Source: Mugil cephalus (lineage: Eukaryota > Chordata > Actinopteri > Mugiliformes > Mugilidae). Taken from it: a stretch of 64,000 bases of DNA. Within the stretch, counting starts at the first letter, position 1; each line of letters begins with the position of its first letter. The translations under genes were made by a program, and so were the position numbers. Where the stretch lies: positions 16,289,001 through 16,353,000 of the forward strand of contig NC_061779.1 in NCBI RefSeq assembly GCF_022458985.1, given 5' to 3'. This document shows, in pieces, positions 1-13,985 of this stretch. The notes beneath the pieces are model-generated. The model was not told the origin of the DNA. It saw nothing but the letters and a program-made list of their open reading frames with translations, and did no database searches.

Positions 1-1880
1 CTGGTGGAAGGAGACATGGGGCATTAGAAAATAAATGGGATGAGCCTATCTGCGCTGTAGCATGAAGCCTCACCCAACGCATGGGCCGCTTGGACATAAT
101 CGACGCAGAAGTTGTTTAATTAATGGACGATTAAAAACAGTTTGTCAAATGCGTATGAGCTTAGTCAACCAATTTCCTGCGACCTTAAAGTCTCTTGAAA
201 TGTCCCGCCCTCTCCCGCTGCGGCTCTCAGACGGTTCGAGCAATAAATACCACCATTTCCCCTACAAGCCTGCAAAACAAAAGCTAATATTCCATTCAAT
301 CATGCGGCCTTCTGATACCACAGATTACAAATTCAATAGGATATGAGTAGAGCTGCACTGTGGATGCAAATGTTGAGCACTTGCAATACTGCAACTAACA
401 GTTTGCCTGCGTTTTGTCAATATAGCCGGGAGGGTCATTTGCTCAAAGCATCCAGCAGTGATTTCCATTTGATTATATTTAGTTTTGCACTGCGCGCCCT
501 GCTATTTGTTCACTATTGAGAATCTTTGGCCATTTGTTGAGAGAAATCTCTGCAGACTAATTTGACCAGAGTCAATTCCCACCTCCCCCCACCCCACCCC
601 CCTGCTTCCAGCAACACTGTGCCTGTCACTGATGCATCTGTCTCCACTGGTATCTATAAATACCCCCCCTTCTCTCCCCTTCAAAAACCTGATTCTCATT
701 GATTTAGTGACCTATATACACATCATCACCATCCCCTCCTTCCCTCCGGCTCTCTGCTCCTTCCCGTCGATGGTCCTCCACCGTCTCCACCTTTTCCTCC
801 ATCATTCGTCCCCTTTAAGCTCAACTTAGGCTCCCCCCGTTTCTCCACCTTCCTTCCCCTCCTCTTGCTAGAAAGCAAGGAACGCTAATAATAGTTCACG
901 GTGGAGAAGCTTAAGTCATGACACATGAAAAGGATTTGAGCGAGCATAAGAACAGTGGCTGCTGCTCATTTCTACATTTCAAAGTCTCGTCATTGTGGGG
1001 GGAAACGGAGCTGCGGCTAATCTCGTGAGTGTGTGTGTGTAAACACTGGAGTAGATAGTCTGATGAAAGCAGTCTCTCAGAGAGGCACAGAATTCAATGC
1101 GAAATCTGACTCGGGTTGTAACAAGATCAGGATACAATGAAAGAGACTTAGAAAAAGACGGCGGCGTGTGTGTGTGTAGGGTTATATGAAGGTGCTATGA
1201 TGTAATTATGCTGCAGGGTGCTGCAAAACAGCACCCTGGAAACTAATGCCATGAAGAGTACTGTTGAACACATGGCAAAGCAGAGGATTAATAATGAATA
1301 AGCCTCATCATAACATCAGTTCTGCTGAAACACGCAGGAACCATAAGCCCAAACATTGGGCGAAATCCACAGGGAAACATATTTCCATATTATTATCCTG
1401 CAAGTTATAAAAATTATTCGGGCCTTGTTTATCGAGCGAAGCCACAAACATCCCAGGTACGAGTGTGTAAGCTCCGCCGCCGCCGCAAGAGTTAGAACCA
1501 GTACTGGGAATAAGGCGGCTAAAGAGAGTGAGATGCGTGATTCACTGTCACGCCGACCAGGCTCAGCATACACCTGTAGTAATGGGCACAGCTGACGCTC
1601 TTCACACTACCCACCACCGGGAGGACGTCCTGCGCCACCGCGACCCCACACTGACACCTGGTGGCTCCGGGAAGCAGCAGCTCATCACAACTGCTCCCGC
1701 GCCCCCCGAGGAGACACAATGTCATCCTCGCGCTCTTCAAAACCTCGCCCCGCTGTTTAGTTTTCGCAGCGTTGTTATGAACAGAAAAGGCACGGCGTCA
1801 GTTCTTTTGCATTCAGTCAGACAGCCACTGGACGTTCACGGCGGACACTGAGAAAAGACGACTACATCAGCCGGTTTGAG
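1..1880. other. Intergenic sequence, no gene seen
   Basis: No reading frame here resembles a known protein, and no splice-bounded exon could be joined. The sequence has pyrimidine-rich runs around 575-870 and short GT runs near 1030 and 1165. A GC-rich patch at 1450-1700 carries no recognisable motif. It lies beyond the likely 3' end of slc25a22. Confidence 0.5.
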
Positions 1881-1889
1881 GACAGTAAG

Positions 1890-1895
1890 TTTATT
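1890..1895 (-). terminator. Candidate poly(A) signal of slc25a22
   Basis: The plus strand reads TTTATT, so the minus strand has a canonical AATAAA. It is followed within 25 nt by a mixed GT-containing stretch. It is the distal candidate for ending the slc25a22 transcript. Confidence 0.4.
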
Positions 1896-4762
1896 GAACA
1901 GCAAATTGTGACAGGGAACACAATATAATTTTTTTTTTTTCCATTGCATTGTAAACAATGTTCAGGACAACTGTGTCATTCACAACACATATTCATGACC
2001 ACCCTCTACGTCATAGAGAGAGACGTTGTAGATGGACAGCCAGGTGGGGTCCTTGTTTTAAAGTGCTATAATGCACAATTCCTCTTGGAGGAAGAGAACA
2101 GAGGCCATGAAGAGAGCTCAGACCCCAGAAGGCCTCCAAGGTCCCCAGTTGCATTATTCATACATTGTGTGATGTCTTGTGATTGACAGATTGTGTTCAC
2201 TGTTTCCGTGAGGGTTTTTTTTCTCCCTACTGTGTATCCATGTTGTGGCTTCTACTTATTGCATATCAGTGAGCTGGTTCATGAATTTTTCAGTGAATGT
2301 GTAAAGCACAAATCTTTCAATTAAAATGTCATAAACTCTTCACTATAATTATAATACATCTGATAATATCTAAGTTACATTCTTATATCTGATTCATTTA
2401 GAATATGTAGGCGATATACTCTTTTTCCTTTTTGTGGATAACTGCTGATGGGTAACATAGTGGACACCGTTACGCGGGACTCTTATAATGACCTGTCGTC
2501 TCAGCCCTGTGCATCCAGTTTTACAGACATATATCAACTCTTTTTTTTTCTCTTTTTCTTTTTTACAAGATTAAAAAGTTTCAATCGACATCTGCACAGA
2601 AACAATTCATATCTGACAAATGTATGCGGTTCCATCTGTGCCAAAATTACGTCCATATGCGCACTGCACATGTCGACTGAGCATGTGACACAAACGTGTG
2701 CCTGTTCAACTTTGAACTGTAAATCATTTGTTTAAAAAACCATTTTGACATCAGACCGCCTTGTGTCGATCGCTCGTTTAACCAAACTGCGCGTCTGCCA
2801 TCTTGTTGCACTTCCTGTCACATGAAAAATGACAGTTTAAATTTGAACCGACAGGCATAATTGTGGCACAAAATGAACGCCGCACACTTTGTGTTTCCAA
2901 GAACTTTGAAAAAGTGGCCACGTGGTCTCTTGTGCCTAATAATCCTTGTGCTTCCTTTGATTGTGTACACTCTACGTTAAACATTTGGTGTTTTTCCTCT
3001 GCTAACTCGCACCCAGTCATTAGACACAGGGTAGAGTAGAGGGCAGAGGAGTGTGACAGATAGAAAGAAAGAACATGGGAAGGACAATCAGAGAGGAAAA
3101 TACCGCAGTGTCACACTAACAACTACACACCAACTACAGCACTACACTGTCAGACGCACGCTCACACACGTAACCAAATGCACGATTGAAAATTCACAGC
3201 TGAATAAAACAAAATGACTTGCACGACATTTTCATGGACAGATAAAAAAAAAAAAAAAACGATCAGTGAGGGAGGGTCGGGGTTCAAATGAAATCATAAC
3301 AATAGTCTCAACAGACACACACACAAAACTAGGCATTGCAATCACAACAACAAATTGGATGAGATAAACTTGGAATGTCAAAAATAAAGTAAAACTCCAA
3401 CAGCTAAATATAAAGCCCAGCTCACATGTTTTCCTGCGGCTCAGCTTGTAGTCGGCCGTCGTGGCTGGAGGTGCCACTCGATCTCTAACGGCCCTGACCT
3501 ATGGCTTTCAGTTAAGACGTTGATAACGGTGAGATGAGCTCACTCGTGATTCACTCATTACAGCCTCGGTCGTTTTGCGATGCCGCTGTCACATTGCAGC
3601 TACCTCATGTAAGAAGCACCATTCAGAAAGACAGGTTTACATTACAGCCCAGACAGGTCTCCACTGGTCGTGCATCAGGGTGGATTACATTTCATTTTCA
3701 GGCCTGATTAAGCAATGCCACAAGTCATTCACTTAAAACTAACTACGTCTCTATACAATGCCTCAATTGGTCCTGGTCGATTAACCAGTAGGAAACAGGC
3801 CCATCCGCACACTTAACCAGCAGCCTGGAAGAAATGGCACCTCCAAATAAAGCCGTCTAAGATCTACGCTAATGTTCCCCTTTGCATACCTGTTGCATTA
3901 ATGTTCCTTCATTTGATATCTTCACATCATTACATAAAATCAACACAATATGGATTGAGGGAGGGGGGGCTGGAGAGGTAGGTGTGCAAATAAGCTGTCA
4001 TGTACAAAACGAACAATAAATCCTAAAACATAAAGTTCATATCATCTGCATATGTACAATATAGTTAAGGTGGACACTTTGACACAGTAAAACAACGACA
4101 CATACAAATATATAGTGCTATACTGCCTATGGAAAGGAATATTGATAAATAAAGCTCACTCCCACAAATGATATCACACTGACAAGTTGCACCATGTATC
4201 TACAGTGCAACGGTACAATAGACGAGCTGCTTGGAGAGTGGGAGCAAGGAAGGAATGTGATTGGATAGTACACGTTAAAGTCACCTTGATCTCCGAGAGA
4301 TAAACCAATGGCAGGGCTTCAGTTTACTGATGCATAAACAAGATAGGACAGGGCTGCTTTCCCTAGCAGCTTAAAGCAAACAAAACCTCTAAAGCAAACA
4401 AGCAGAGATGTTTGGTAGAAATCATACACTGAGAACACACTGGTTGGATTTTCTGACAGATAAAAGTTTTCTTTGTTTTGTTTTTTTCTCTCATTGGCTC
4501 TTTGGATCTTGCCACTGAATTCAAGTTGGGACAGGAATTTAAAACTGCGCATGAACTCGTCTGTAAACAAAAAATAATTATGTCTGTATCTAAGGGGCAT
4601 GAAGAACTCCAGGCTCCACATTAGATGGCTGTATTCACAGGTGCATAATCACTAATCGTCTGGCTTTCTATTAAAATTAGTTACAACCCATTTAGCGTTC
4701 ACATCTGAATCCGCACGTGGCAGAAAACCGCCACCGCCGCACACCGCGCTTCAGGCCGCCAT

Positions 4763-4837
4763 CCAATCAGTGATGTCACAGCGGGTGTTTTCCATCATCG
4801 GACGAAGGTCTACACCCGCTGTGATATCACTGATTGG
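4763..4837. repeat. 26-bp inverted repeat with 23-nt loop
   Basis: Left arm 4763-4788 and right arm 4812-4837 are reverse complements over 26 nt, with one mismatch. Each arm begins or ends in a CCAAT/ATTGG pentamer and contains a CRE-like core: TGATGTCA in the left arm, TGATATCA in the right. It could be a strong hairpin in RNA or DNA, or the relic of a small palindromic transposon. Confidence 0.85.
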
Positions 4838-5788
4838 GGTCCAGGCAGATGCACCACATGCTTGACGGTTTCAACCCACAGAAAGACACGTAGCAGCAGT
4901 TTATTCTCGTTTTTGGTGCGATTCTGAGCTTAAACAATGGTAGTTTGTAGTAGTGCATAATTCTTCAGTCTCGTGTGTCACCGGGGAAACATATCTTTCA
5001 GGGAGGCAAAACAGTCGGACCATTGTGGTAGCGCTAAATGTCAGATGGAACCTGATCTACTTAAAAAGCCAAGGCAATCGGAGTCTGGTCGGAGCTGAAT
5101 GGCTGAGTTCATTACACCCTCTTACAGGAAGGGATGTGGGTTCTCAGGAAAGATCATAGGGATTGCGCTGGCATCATGTCAACACACTGCCTGGGTCTTT
5201 GTCTGAAACAGAGGTGTGTATTTCACCCTAACCGTATGTATGTTAACTTTTAAGACACAAAGTCCGGGGGAAAATATTCTACCAGGCCTAATGTTCTCCG
5301 AAATCTTTCAAACTAAGGAATGTGCGTTAAATTTTTAATTTAAGCTAATTATAATTTACAACTTCAGATAGATTGCTAAGGTCCTCTCTGTCATTAAAAG
5401 GCTAATGAAGTTTGAAATATTGGGTACTGGCAGAGCTGCAGCAGCCAAGGGCAGTACATCTACTTTTAAAATTTAACAATCATCAAAAAACTGCAATAAA
5501 ATTATAAAGCAAGTACACTCCTTTGAAAACTCGAGCTGATATTCGTGGCTTCTTTTCCAGAGAGCTCGCTGAGCCTGCCAACTGGAATTTTGGTGCGCCA
5601 CCACAGGCAGCTTGGCAAACAAAGGCTCTGTCCTGAACTACACAAAACATTCAACACAACTAATCTAATCGAAATGTGGCGACCGGTCATGCTTAGACCC
5701 ATCAGAAACTTTCTTTCAGAATGAGATGAATCCTCTTGTCGTTGGTGTAATGCATTATGGGAGGGAAAAGGCAGAAAGGAGGCGTTTC

Positions 5789-8700
5789 TTAGTTGTCTTT
5801 TTTAGGCAAGAAGCTGAGGATAAATTCACCCACGCCCAAGAAGTACACCACCTGGGCGATGCCAAACAGAGGCGCGATGACCAGAGCTCGACAGTAGGCT
5901 CCCTTCAGGAAGGCCGACGGACCCTCGTTACGCATGATTTTCCTGCAGAGGAAACAAAAGGCCAGTACAAAAGATGAAACACACGACCAGCACTAGATAT
6001 GTGACAGTAAAGATGGTGGTGGTCTACGCACGCACACTGTAGAGGTAAAGACATAATGAGGTCACCTGATACAGTCAGTCACTCCGCTGTATGTGTCTTC
6101 TGTGCTCCCTCGGTTCAGAGACTGCAGTCTGGTCTTTATAACTGCAACACAAAGGGTTCAGGTGAATATATAACCTCAAGTGTCAGCGCACACGTTGCTA
6201 TTCGCGTTCCCACTGCTCACCATCTACGGGGTTGACAGCAACAGCCGCTGTGCTCCCCGCAAGGCAGCCTGACATAAATGACACGTAGAAAGGAGCCGGG
6301 CCGTCTCTGCCTCTTTTGCCCAGGTTATTCAGGTTGGCAAAAAGAGGGAAATAGATGATGGAGAAAGGGACGTCCCTACAAAAATACAAAAATATAAAAA
6401 TCATTGTAAGACTGAAGAAATTCATTACAGACCGTTGGTAAATCTGGTTGGCAGATGTTTTTTACCTGAGCAACGTGGCACCAAGACCTTTATAAAGCCC
6501 AGCGATACCCTTTTCCCTCAGCAATTCTCTGGTCAGCTGCATGGCTGTTGGAGACTTGGTCTCAACTGCACCTGCTGCCACCGTCTCTGGCATAAGCTTC
6601 CTCTGAGCAGCTACCATATGAAGAGGCGCAACGTTAATTACAGAATATATTACAAGCAAAAAAAAAAAACTAAAAATCACCAAATGTTAAGAACAGATAG
6701 ACAAACAATAAAACAGCTGTAATCTCTGACTTGACCACATGAGGCCACTGTTTCTCCAGTGAGTCAACAGTCTTTGTTCTTTATTTGCTCTTACCAATTC
6801 GTCCAGCGTCTTGGAGCTGGATTTTCAACATCTCCATAGGAGTCGTGACAATAACCTACAACAAAAGCAAAATACAGGTGTCAAGTACAAAAATATCACA
6901 CAACACCGTGACTTGATAATGTGATTTATGATGATAGATTTTGATGCAACTCATTTTAAAGTCAGGGTGTAAGGTCGGTCAGTACTGAGAGGGTCCGTTG
7001 TAAATCTACTGGCATCCCTTAGCTGAATGTCGACTCTTGTTTTCTCCTGTAATCTACACAGTAGTAACTAGTTAACTGGATTAAGGGTGAGATGGCCAGC
7101 CTTCTCAGCCACAATCTTAATCCAAGGTCTGCAACACTTAATCTAATCACATTCCTTCGGCTTGAAGCCTTTACTCTCATTGACAACAAGCGTTTCCCTC
7201 TGACTCACTCACACAGCGCACAGGGCCAAGCACTCTCACAACGTCTTATCTGATCACTCAGGTTTAGCCGCCAGTGTATCACCCGCTGACAGGACAACAT
7301 TTCAGTGATTAGAAATCATTCATTAAAACAGAACGTAGTGGGTCACAGTCAGACCATAGATAACACAATCCACTGGGACAAACTCCTAGCAGGTTTTACG
7401 ACGGCCCATTCACGAGTCTTATTTAAACGTGGTCACCGCTAATTGTAGCTGCAGGCGAAGACAAATGAGGCGGAGCTGAGGCCCCGAGGTTTGTGTGTGA
7501 TCTGACAGTGGTGCTAAAGTTCCAGATGGAGGACAGGAGGGTGCAATTAAAGCGGCACCTCACTCACTCACTCACCTGGCATGTACCTGCCCCACAACCA
7601 GCCATCATCTCTTTGACAAGAGTGAGTTTTCTAGAGGGGAAAAAAAGAAAGATCAGATTAAAGCACACAGCCACAGTGACTTGTTTGAGAGCCAGACAAC
7701 TTTATTTCCACAGTCCCTGAAAAAGGAATCGTCGCCAGAGCCAGTGATGGTAATCTTTGTCTTCCATATCAACATGTCAGGCACAAGGGCAGATTAATAA
7801 TTCACAAGGTAAGCAGCTGGCCCAGACAAGTCAATCATTCATCAGCCTCCATGTTTGTCACCATAGCGATGGAGATAGATGGCCCAGAAAGCTTCAGGTT
7901 TGTTTCTTCACACTGTGATCAGGGGTGGACTATGGGCGCTTGCTCTCAGCAGCTCCGGTTGCTAATGTTTGACACGTGATACCATTATGTGCTAATTTTA
8001 CTTGGTAATGCGCTTCGTGCCAGAACGTCCGCTGACAAGTCACTCCGTATTTATAAACCAGGCAGTTAACAAACCACCATGAAATGCTTGGGGCCTCGGA
8101 GGAGATGAGTGGTTGAGGATGAACCTCGGTGAGAATACAGACGGCTAATGTGTCAAGTTGCATATCTTAGTAAACACGCCGGTTAATCACAGCGCGAATG
8201 AGAGGAGGTGTGCGTCCGAGTCAGTCTGTCAGCGCTTTCGTGCCTTACCCATCCTTAGAGAGGTGATGCCTGAAGAAGTCATTAGCAGCCAGTTTGATGG
8301 CTTTCTCTGGCGTGACTAGTGTTAAGTTCACTGCAGCTCCTGGGTGGATTAAAAAAAAAAGGACAGAGGGCAAGAAGGAGAGCCACAGAGAAGAAAAAAG
8401 AAAGCAAAGAAAATGAGGTGTTTTACAGTGGATGGTTTTTCCACATAATTGCCTGAAAAGTCAGACACAGATGGCTGCATTTGATGTCTGTGGCCTGAGC
8501 GTGGAGCTGAAATTAAATCTCCTATGCTGCCCAACAGCTCCGATGCTCTAATTTGTACACGTACAGAGTTCACACATTAATCACTAGCATCTCCAGTCAC
8601 GGTTAAATATCTCCTCCTTACCTCGGTACATCCCGAAATACCCTTCTGATCGGATGGTCTTAATAAGGCAATCTGACCTGAAACACAAACAGTTGTGGTA

Positions 8701-9060
8701 TGTGAGTCAAAGTGCAACCTGACAAGTTGATTCATTCTGTCTACAGTGCAGCAGCAACATGTCTGTGAATTTTAGTAAATTACTAAAATGTCATACATGC
8801 TGGTGTAAAGGCGAGATCCATTTTGCTGGTTTTGCAGACGAGTCTTGGCCAGGTCAATGGGAAACACACAGGTCACTCCAATCAGGCCAGCGATCCCCCC
8901 ATTGATCAATTTGGCAGGCAAACTGGATGGAGATGATGCAGGGAAAGAGCATAAGATGTGTAAGGTAGCTGATTTTGAAAAAAAGCAACATTTTTGCTAA
9001 AAAAAACAAAAAACAAACAAAAAAACAGGCTCAGCCTTACCTGATCTGTTTGTCAGCCAT
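5789..9060 (-). CDS. slc25a22: Mitochondrial glutamate carrier 1 (SLC25A22), complete CDS in 10 exons
   Basis: Coding exons (minus): 9060-9041, 8922-8797, 8677-8622, 8339-8249, 7630-7576, 6855-6795, 6610-6466, 6375-6221, 6141-6066, 5942-5789. Joined they give 939 nt, 312 residues. The start MADKQIS matches the family N terminus, and all introns are GT-AG. The three mitochondrial-carrier signatures are intact: PIDLAK (residues 28-33), PMEMLK (122-127) and PVDVIK (234-239). They mark the three two-helix repeats of an inner-membrane carrier. The family imports glutamate with a proton into the matrix; human SLC25A22 defects cause infantile epilepsy. The human protein is about 323 residues; the difference lies mainly in the loop after AAQRK, in exon 6610-6466. 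Residues around the signatures fit SLC25A22 better than the paralogue SLC25A18, but I could not align both. An untranslated stretch, 9250-9061, precedes the ATG in the same exon. Confidence 0.95.
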
Positions 9061-12000
9061 TTATCTGAAGCCCCGGCAGGTCAAAGTTCAACGTGTCTGT
9101 TGGCCTGTAACTCAGGTGAGCTCTTCTCCTTTTGTTGTTTGTTAGAGTTGTGTTCTGCTGTCCAAGCTGAGTTATGTGGTGGGGGCTATTTATTGTCTCC
9201 TCTCGTCCGTGGGCAGTGGCTGGTTAGTTAGTTAGGTATTTAGTAGCGATCTGTAAAGATACAGAAAAGAACCTGTTCACATTTAATACTAGAGAAATTA
9301 CAGAGTATTGTAGCAATGTTGGCTCAACAAATATTTCGACATTTTGGTTTAGTAGCAAAATCTATACCAGAGAAGAGCAAGACAAAAACAATTTTACTTT
9401 AGTTTTCTCGTAACAAGCTTGGAAGCAAGGAAACAGTGAAACCTCACAGTTCACAATATCCTAAATTCCACATTTGTCTGCTTCTGTCCAGGGCACTTTG
9501 TAACACACAAACACAAAAGCACCTAGAGGTCATCGAAAACTAAAAGTGCAACTCTCTTGACTACATAAGTAGAAGCATTTTAGTTTAGTTTGTTTGTAAA
9601 AGACAGATAGATAAAAGATGTTTCAAAAACATAAAAGAAAAAAAAGAGACATAAAAGAGAAATTGGTTCTCAATTTACAGTGAAAGATGGACAGTGACTC
9701 TGCGGTTTTGAGTTCAGTGGTGAGTTCAGTCCACTCCCTGTAACCCACAATTCACAGAGACACTGTGAGTGTGCTCATGCTAGTCTATATCTAATATTCT
9801 CATCCCTAAATGGAGCTTTTCTAAAAACAGCCTTCAAACAAAGCTGGATGTAGGTGTGCTTAAAAATTACATTGAACATTTTAAACTTATGAGCCTCAAC
9901 TATTTAATTATCAATTTTTTTCACCTGCTTTATCATCCAAGAACGACATTCTGTGTAAAGCAAGGACAGGAGCGCACGATGTGCTCCCATAGTGAAGCAC
10001 GACGAGGCAGCGCTGCTGACAGCTCCCACAAAATAGAGCTACCACTGTAGAGAGATTACTCTGTTGAACAAATCTATCTGTCACCACGGGAACATCTGTG
10101 TTGTGTGTGCCCTTGAACACTCCTGTTTTATGCATAAGCGCTTCCAGAGGAGAAAGAATTTTAAGGGACGCTCGCTTGTCCGTATGCTAAAACTCCAATT
10201 TTGTGCAAACACGCAAAATATGGCTGATGTGGCCAAGAAGCTCCCTATTTTTTGCTACAGGACACTCTCAGTGTGAAGAGATGCTTCCCATTTCCCCTTT
10301 CACTCTCTCCACCCCCTCCATCCACCAATCATAGCCTGCCTCTGCAGGAGCGACCCACCTCCTTCCCCTTCTTTCTCGCCAGCCCTCCCTCCCCCCCCAC
10401 CACTTCCCCCAGTCACGAGTCACGACTCTCAAACGCAGCTTTTTCCTCTCAGATCTATGCTGACTTGTGAGTTTCGCTGCGAAGTGCATGTGCGTACGGC
10501 GCGCCGCCATCACGACATCTGAGATCCTCTTTCACAGGGTTTCCGCAGCACGAGTGGACGCTCTGGTTTCTGATTACTGCATCTGGCCATGAATGCAGCT
10601 GCAGTCTGGTGTGTTTGGTTTGGATGGGGGCTTCAGGCCCTTGCTGGCTTCTCCAGAGGTGGAGGAGGGAGGAGGAGAGGAGGAGGAGGGAGAGGTTCAG
10701 AGCAGGTCAGCGAACCTCCTCTCATCTCCGTGGAGCTTCTTCACAGCCCACCTCCACCTCTCATCTTCCTCTGTTTTCTCACCCAGCAGGGGAACTGAGC
10801 CAACTCCACTTCTCTTCGCTGCACGATCCTTTTGTTTTCCAATTTCCTGACCTCCTCTTCAAGACGTTCACACCATAGCCAGCAGTGTGATTTCTCTTCA
10901 AGCTATAATTCCATGTATGGTATACGTACAATTAATAATGTATGGAATGAAAAGGCCACCTCCATCACATATGAGTCACCCATCAAATAGACATGTCCCT
11001 CCTTCTCTACCATGCCTGCAGCTCTGCTGGTCGACTTGACAACTGTGTCTGCCACAGGACATTTATCTAACCCCCGGCCACAGCCCAGTCACTATGCCTT
11101 GTCATGACAATTGGAGTCTGTACTGAAACAAGTAAACCCAGTGTGTAGTGTCCACAGCAAGACGCATCACTCATCAACCAGATCTCCGGTGAATTCCTTC
11201 CTATTCTCACAAACCGTCATGAAACTGCAGGGGAACAATTATTTCTGCTCTCCAGACTCCACAAGAGCATGCATGAGCTTTGAGGACACTTTTTTTTTTA
11301 AATCACACTGCTATAAAGGAAGAGAGTCACTTCTGCAAACCATGTAAGAGTCAACAGTCAGAAGCAATTTGAAAATATAAAATGAAAGACTGGAAAAGCT
11401 TCACAGACCGACAGGCCACAAGAGGCTTGAGACATCACACGCTGAGGTCATATTTTGAGTTTGCACCACCAGCACTGATAAGCGCAGATGAGTAAACAAC
11501 AGGTGATAACGCAATGATAACGCAACTTGTGCAGAACGTTGAACTCCACAACCTAAAGCGGCCATCGGATGCACGGCGTTTAAGAGCCAGACAGATAACA
11601 GTCCAGATTTTGACCTTTGTTAATCATTTCGACTCGAGGGATGAGGCAATAAACCTTGTTGACAAGAACATGTGAATGGTCTATGCAAAACATCTTGCTT
11701 CACACGTGCAATCCCACAATACTATTTATGAATGACAATGGCTTTTATGTGCAATACAGTCAGGTTAAAGAGTAATCGAGCAAACAAAGAGGGCCCTGGA
11801 TGAATAACACTCTTTCTCTCTCCAGTGGGAGTAAACTGTACATTTCTGTACAACTTCACTCTGATAACACTGATAACACTAAGAAGTCACCTATATAAAC
11901 GGCTTCACTTCATCTAAGGCATGATGAATAACTTTTAAAAGTAAGCCTAAGTTAACTAATGCGTGTATATTTTCATTTTGTTCACAAATTCACTAAACTT

Positions 12001-12780
12001 ACGTTTTTCCTCCAGCAAAACAAATCAGCAACCGTACTGACAGAACTGGACCAATGAAGAAGTGACGTAGCTTTACGCATATAACTGATCTGCTCTAAGT
12101 CACATTACGATCAAGCATGCACTACGAATTAACACGAATTAACCTTAAAGATAAAGTGCAAATCTGCAGGCCAATCCACCCCAGTTCATTTCCCATGCAA
12201 AACCAAATGTAAATCCTATTCCTATCATTCAAATCTAGCAGTAAAGAAATACCTTGTCCATCTCAGGTCCTTGGCTGCTTCTCCGCTCTCAAATGCCAGC
12301 CAAGTACTTGAGGGTGAAGTTCTTGCAAGCTAAACATCTTTGGTGAAAGATAAAAGGAAGTGAGTAGCTGCGGTGACAGAGCACTTCTGTAGACAGCACT
12401 CAACTCACATGACTAGTTAAATGAAACAAATAAAGCAAATCACAAGGGCCCTCCTCATTAGCTCAGTGGAGGCTGCAGTCAGCAGCGGTCCATCTGTCTC
12501 ACATGGCTTGATTAACGCGCTGCAAACACCGAGGACACGCTTCTGACACGACCGTGTTTCTGAAATCCTCTGTCAAAGCTGTCTGAGCTGTCGGAGGCTA
12601 GATATAATATAAAGCTCAATCTGTTCAGTTTAACTTTCCTTTGGAGACACAATCAACTCCTCACTATTATTTAAATCTGCTGCAAACCTACCATTAGGTA
12701 GCATCATCTCCAGATTGATAAATGGGTATGTTTGTTGCATGATTATTTTAAAATTACTGAGTTTTATATAGTCCCCTACA

Positions 12781-13322
12781 AAAGGGGTGTCAAACGCATT
12801 TTAGTTCGGGGGCCACAAGTACTATAGCCGATGCATAACGCGCTTCTATTGAAAGGTGTTTTGCAAATGAGCTGCAACTCTTGTGATGTCTCATCTCGAC
12901 GATATCCCAATTCTCTTAAATTCTCATCACGCGAGACTTCACTTTGAGGAAGACGGACTTTAAATTACCTGACAACATGACCCCCTGCGTCATCTCTGGT
13001 CACACCGGCGATGGAAAAATGCAGGAAAAAAAAGGTGTTTCCATTGCACCTTTGTGAAAAGCTTTTATATCGATACGTCTGAAAAAAACCCTCATGAGAG
13101 CATGAAAATGTTTCAGTGATATTTGAGAGGTTTTTTCGAAATGTAGGTGTTTCTATTACCAGTTTTTTACTGTCATATTTAGTTTTTGCGCATTACTAGG
13201 TGCAATGGAAGTGCAGCAAATCTTGTGTTCTGTCCACTTCTCTTCCCGAAACATAACAACAGCCTTGTCTGTTATGGAAATTTCGCACTTTGCAAATCCG
13301 GGCCGTATGTTTAACACCTGTG
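12781..13322. mobile_element. hAT-like non-autonomous DNA transposon remnant
   Basis: The left end begins with GGGGTGTCAAAC followed by a GGGGGCCAC block. The right end is the degraded reverse complement (GGGCCGTATGTTTAACACC). These terminal inverted repeats match a widespread fish hAT-type pattern. The flanks CCCCTACA (left) and CCCCACA (right) look like a decayed 8-bp target duplication. No transposase frame is present. Confidence 0.6.
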
Positions 13323-13985
13323 CCCCACAATGGCTGGTACTGTTCTCGAAAGCAGTACCACAGGGGCTATTTTGCTATTTTCATTTTTAATGTAGCGGCT
13401 TAGAAGATGCCGTCTATTTTTAGAACGAGGGATGAAATTTGTGGTGTCGCATAAATCTGATTACTATTCCCTCTTCCTCTCCAGCATCAGGATTATAAAC
13501 CTAATGCCTACTTATAAAAGCTCTCCCGCAATCTCCGTTTACAACCAGAGGAGTGAGAGTTATGATCCGGGCACAGGAAATGCAATTTCTGCTACAGGTG
13601 CGCTACTCTCGAGTTTTATATTGCAGCCATTCAACAATTATTCATTGTTACAATCACCTTCTGCAGATGAGAAATAACCGGCCGGATCGAGCTTTCAGGA
13701 AAGACAAAGCGCCTCTTCTGTGCGGAGCAGCGGTGTAGTGTTTAGCTGATACCATAGGCATCCCTAGTGGTCCGGTTTCTAAAGTCACCTGGGGCTTTTC
13801 TTTCTCCTCGGTTCTGTCTACGTCTCAGCTTTCCTACGGGCTTGGGAAGGAAAACAATAACTGGTGGTTGAACCTCCTTAGAAATAAAAGATTAATTCAG
13901 GATTGAAGTATCTGGTTGCAGTTTGCAGATAAGGAGAATCTGTACAGCTCTGTGTCATTCCCATTCAGCGGACATGGAAACTCAC

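Larger units (their letters stand above)
1870..5788 (-). other. slc25a22: Putative long 3' UTR of slc25a22
   Basis: From the slc25a22 stop codon down to about 1870 on the minus strand there is no coding exon. The first convincing 3'-end arrangement is an AATAAA signal at 1895-1890 (minus). This would make a 3.9 kb 3' UTR. Other TTTATT strings occur inside, for example near 4898, so shorter isoforms are possible. A 26-bp inverted repeat sits at 4763-4837. This is inference; RNA reads would settle the end. Confidence 0.4.

Noticed and set aside
225-250. tRNA B-box-like GGTTCGAGC
   Set aside because: There is no matching A box or cloverleaf around it; the same holds for the GGTTCAAAT at about 3291.
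12240-12300. Alternative slc25a22 5' exon ending at a donor near 12253 (minus)
   Set aside because: A plausible AAG/GTATTT donor exists, but no acceptor or homology supports an exon.
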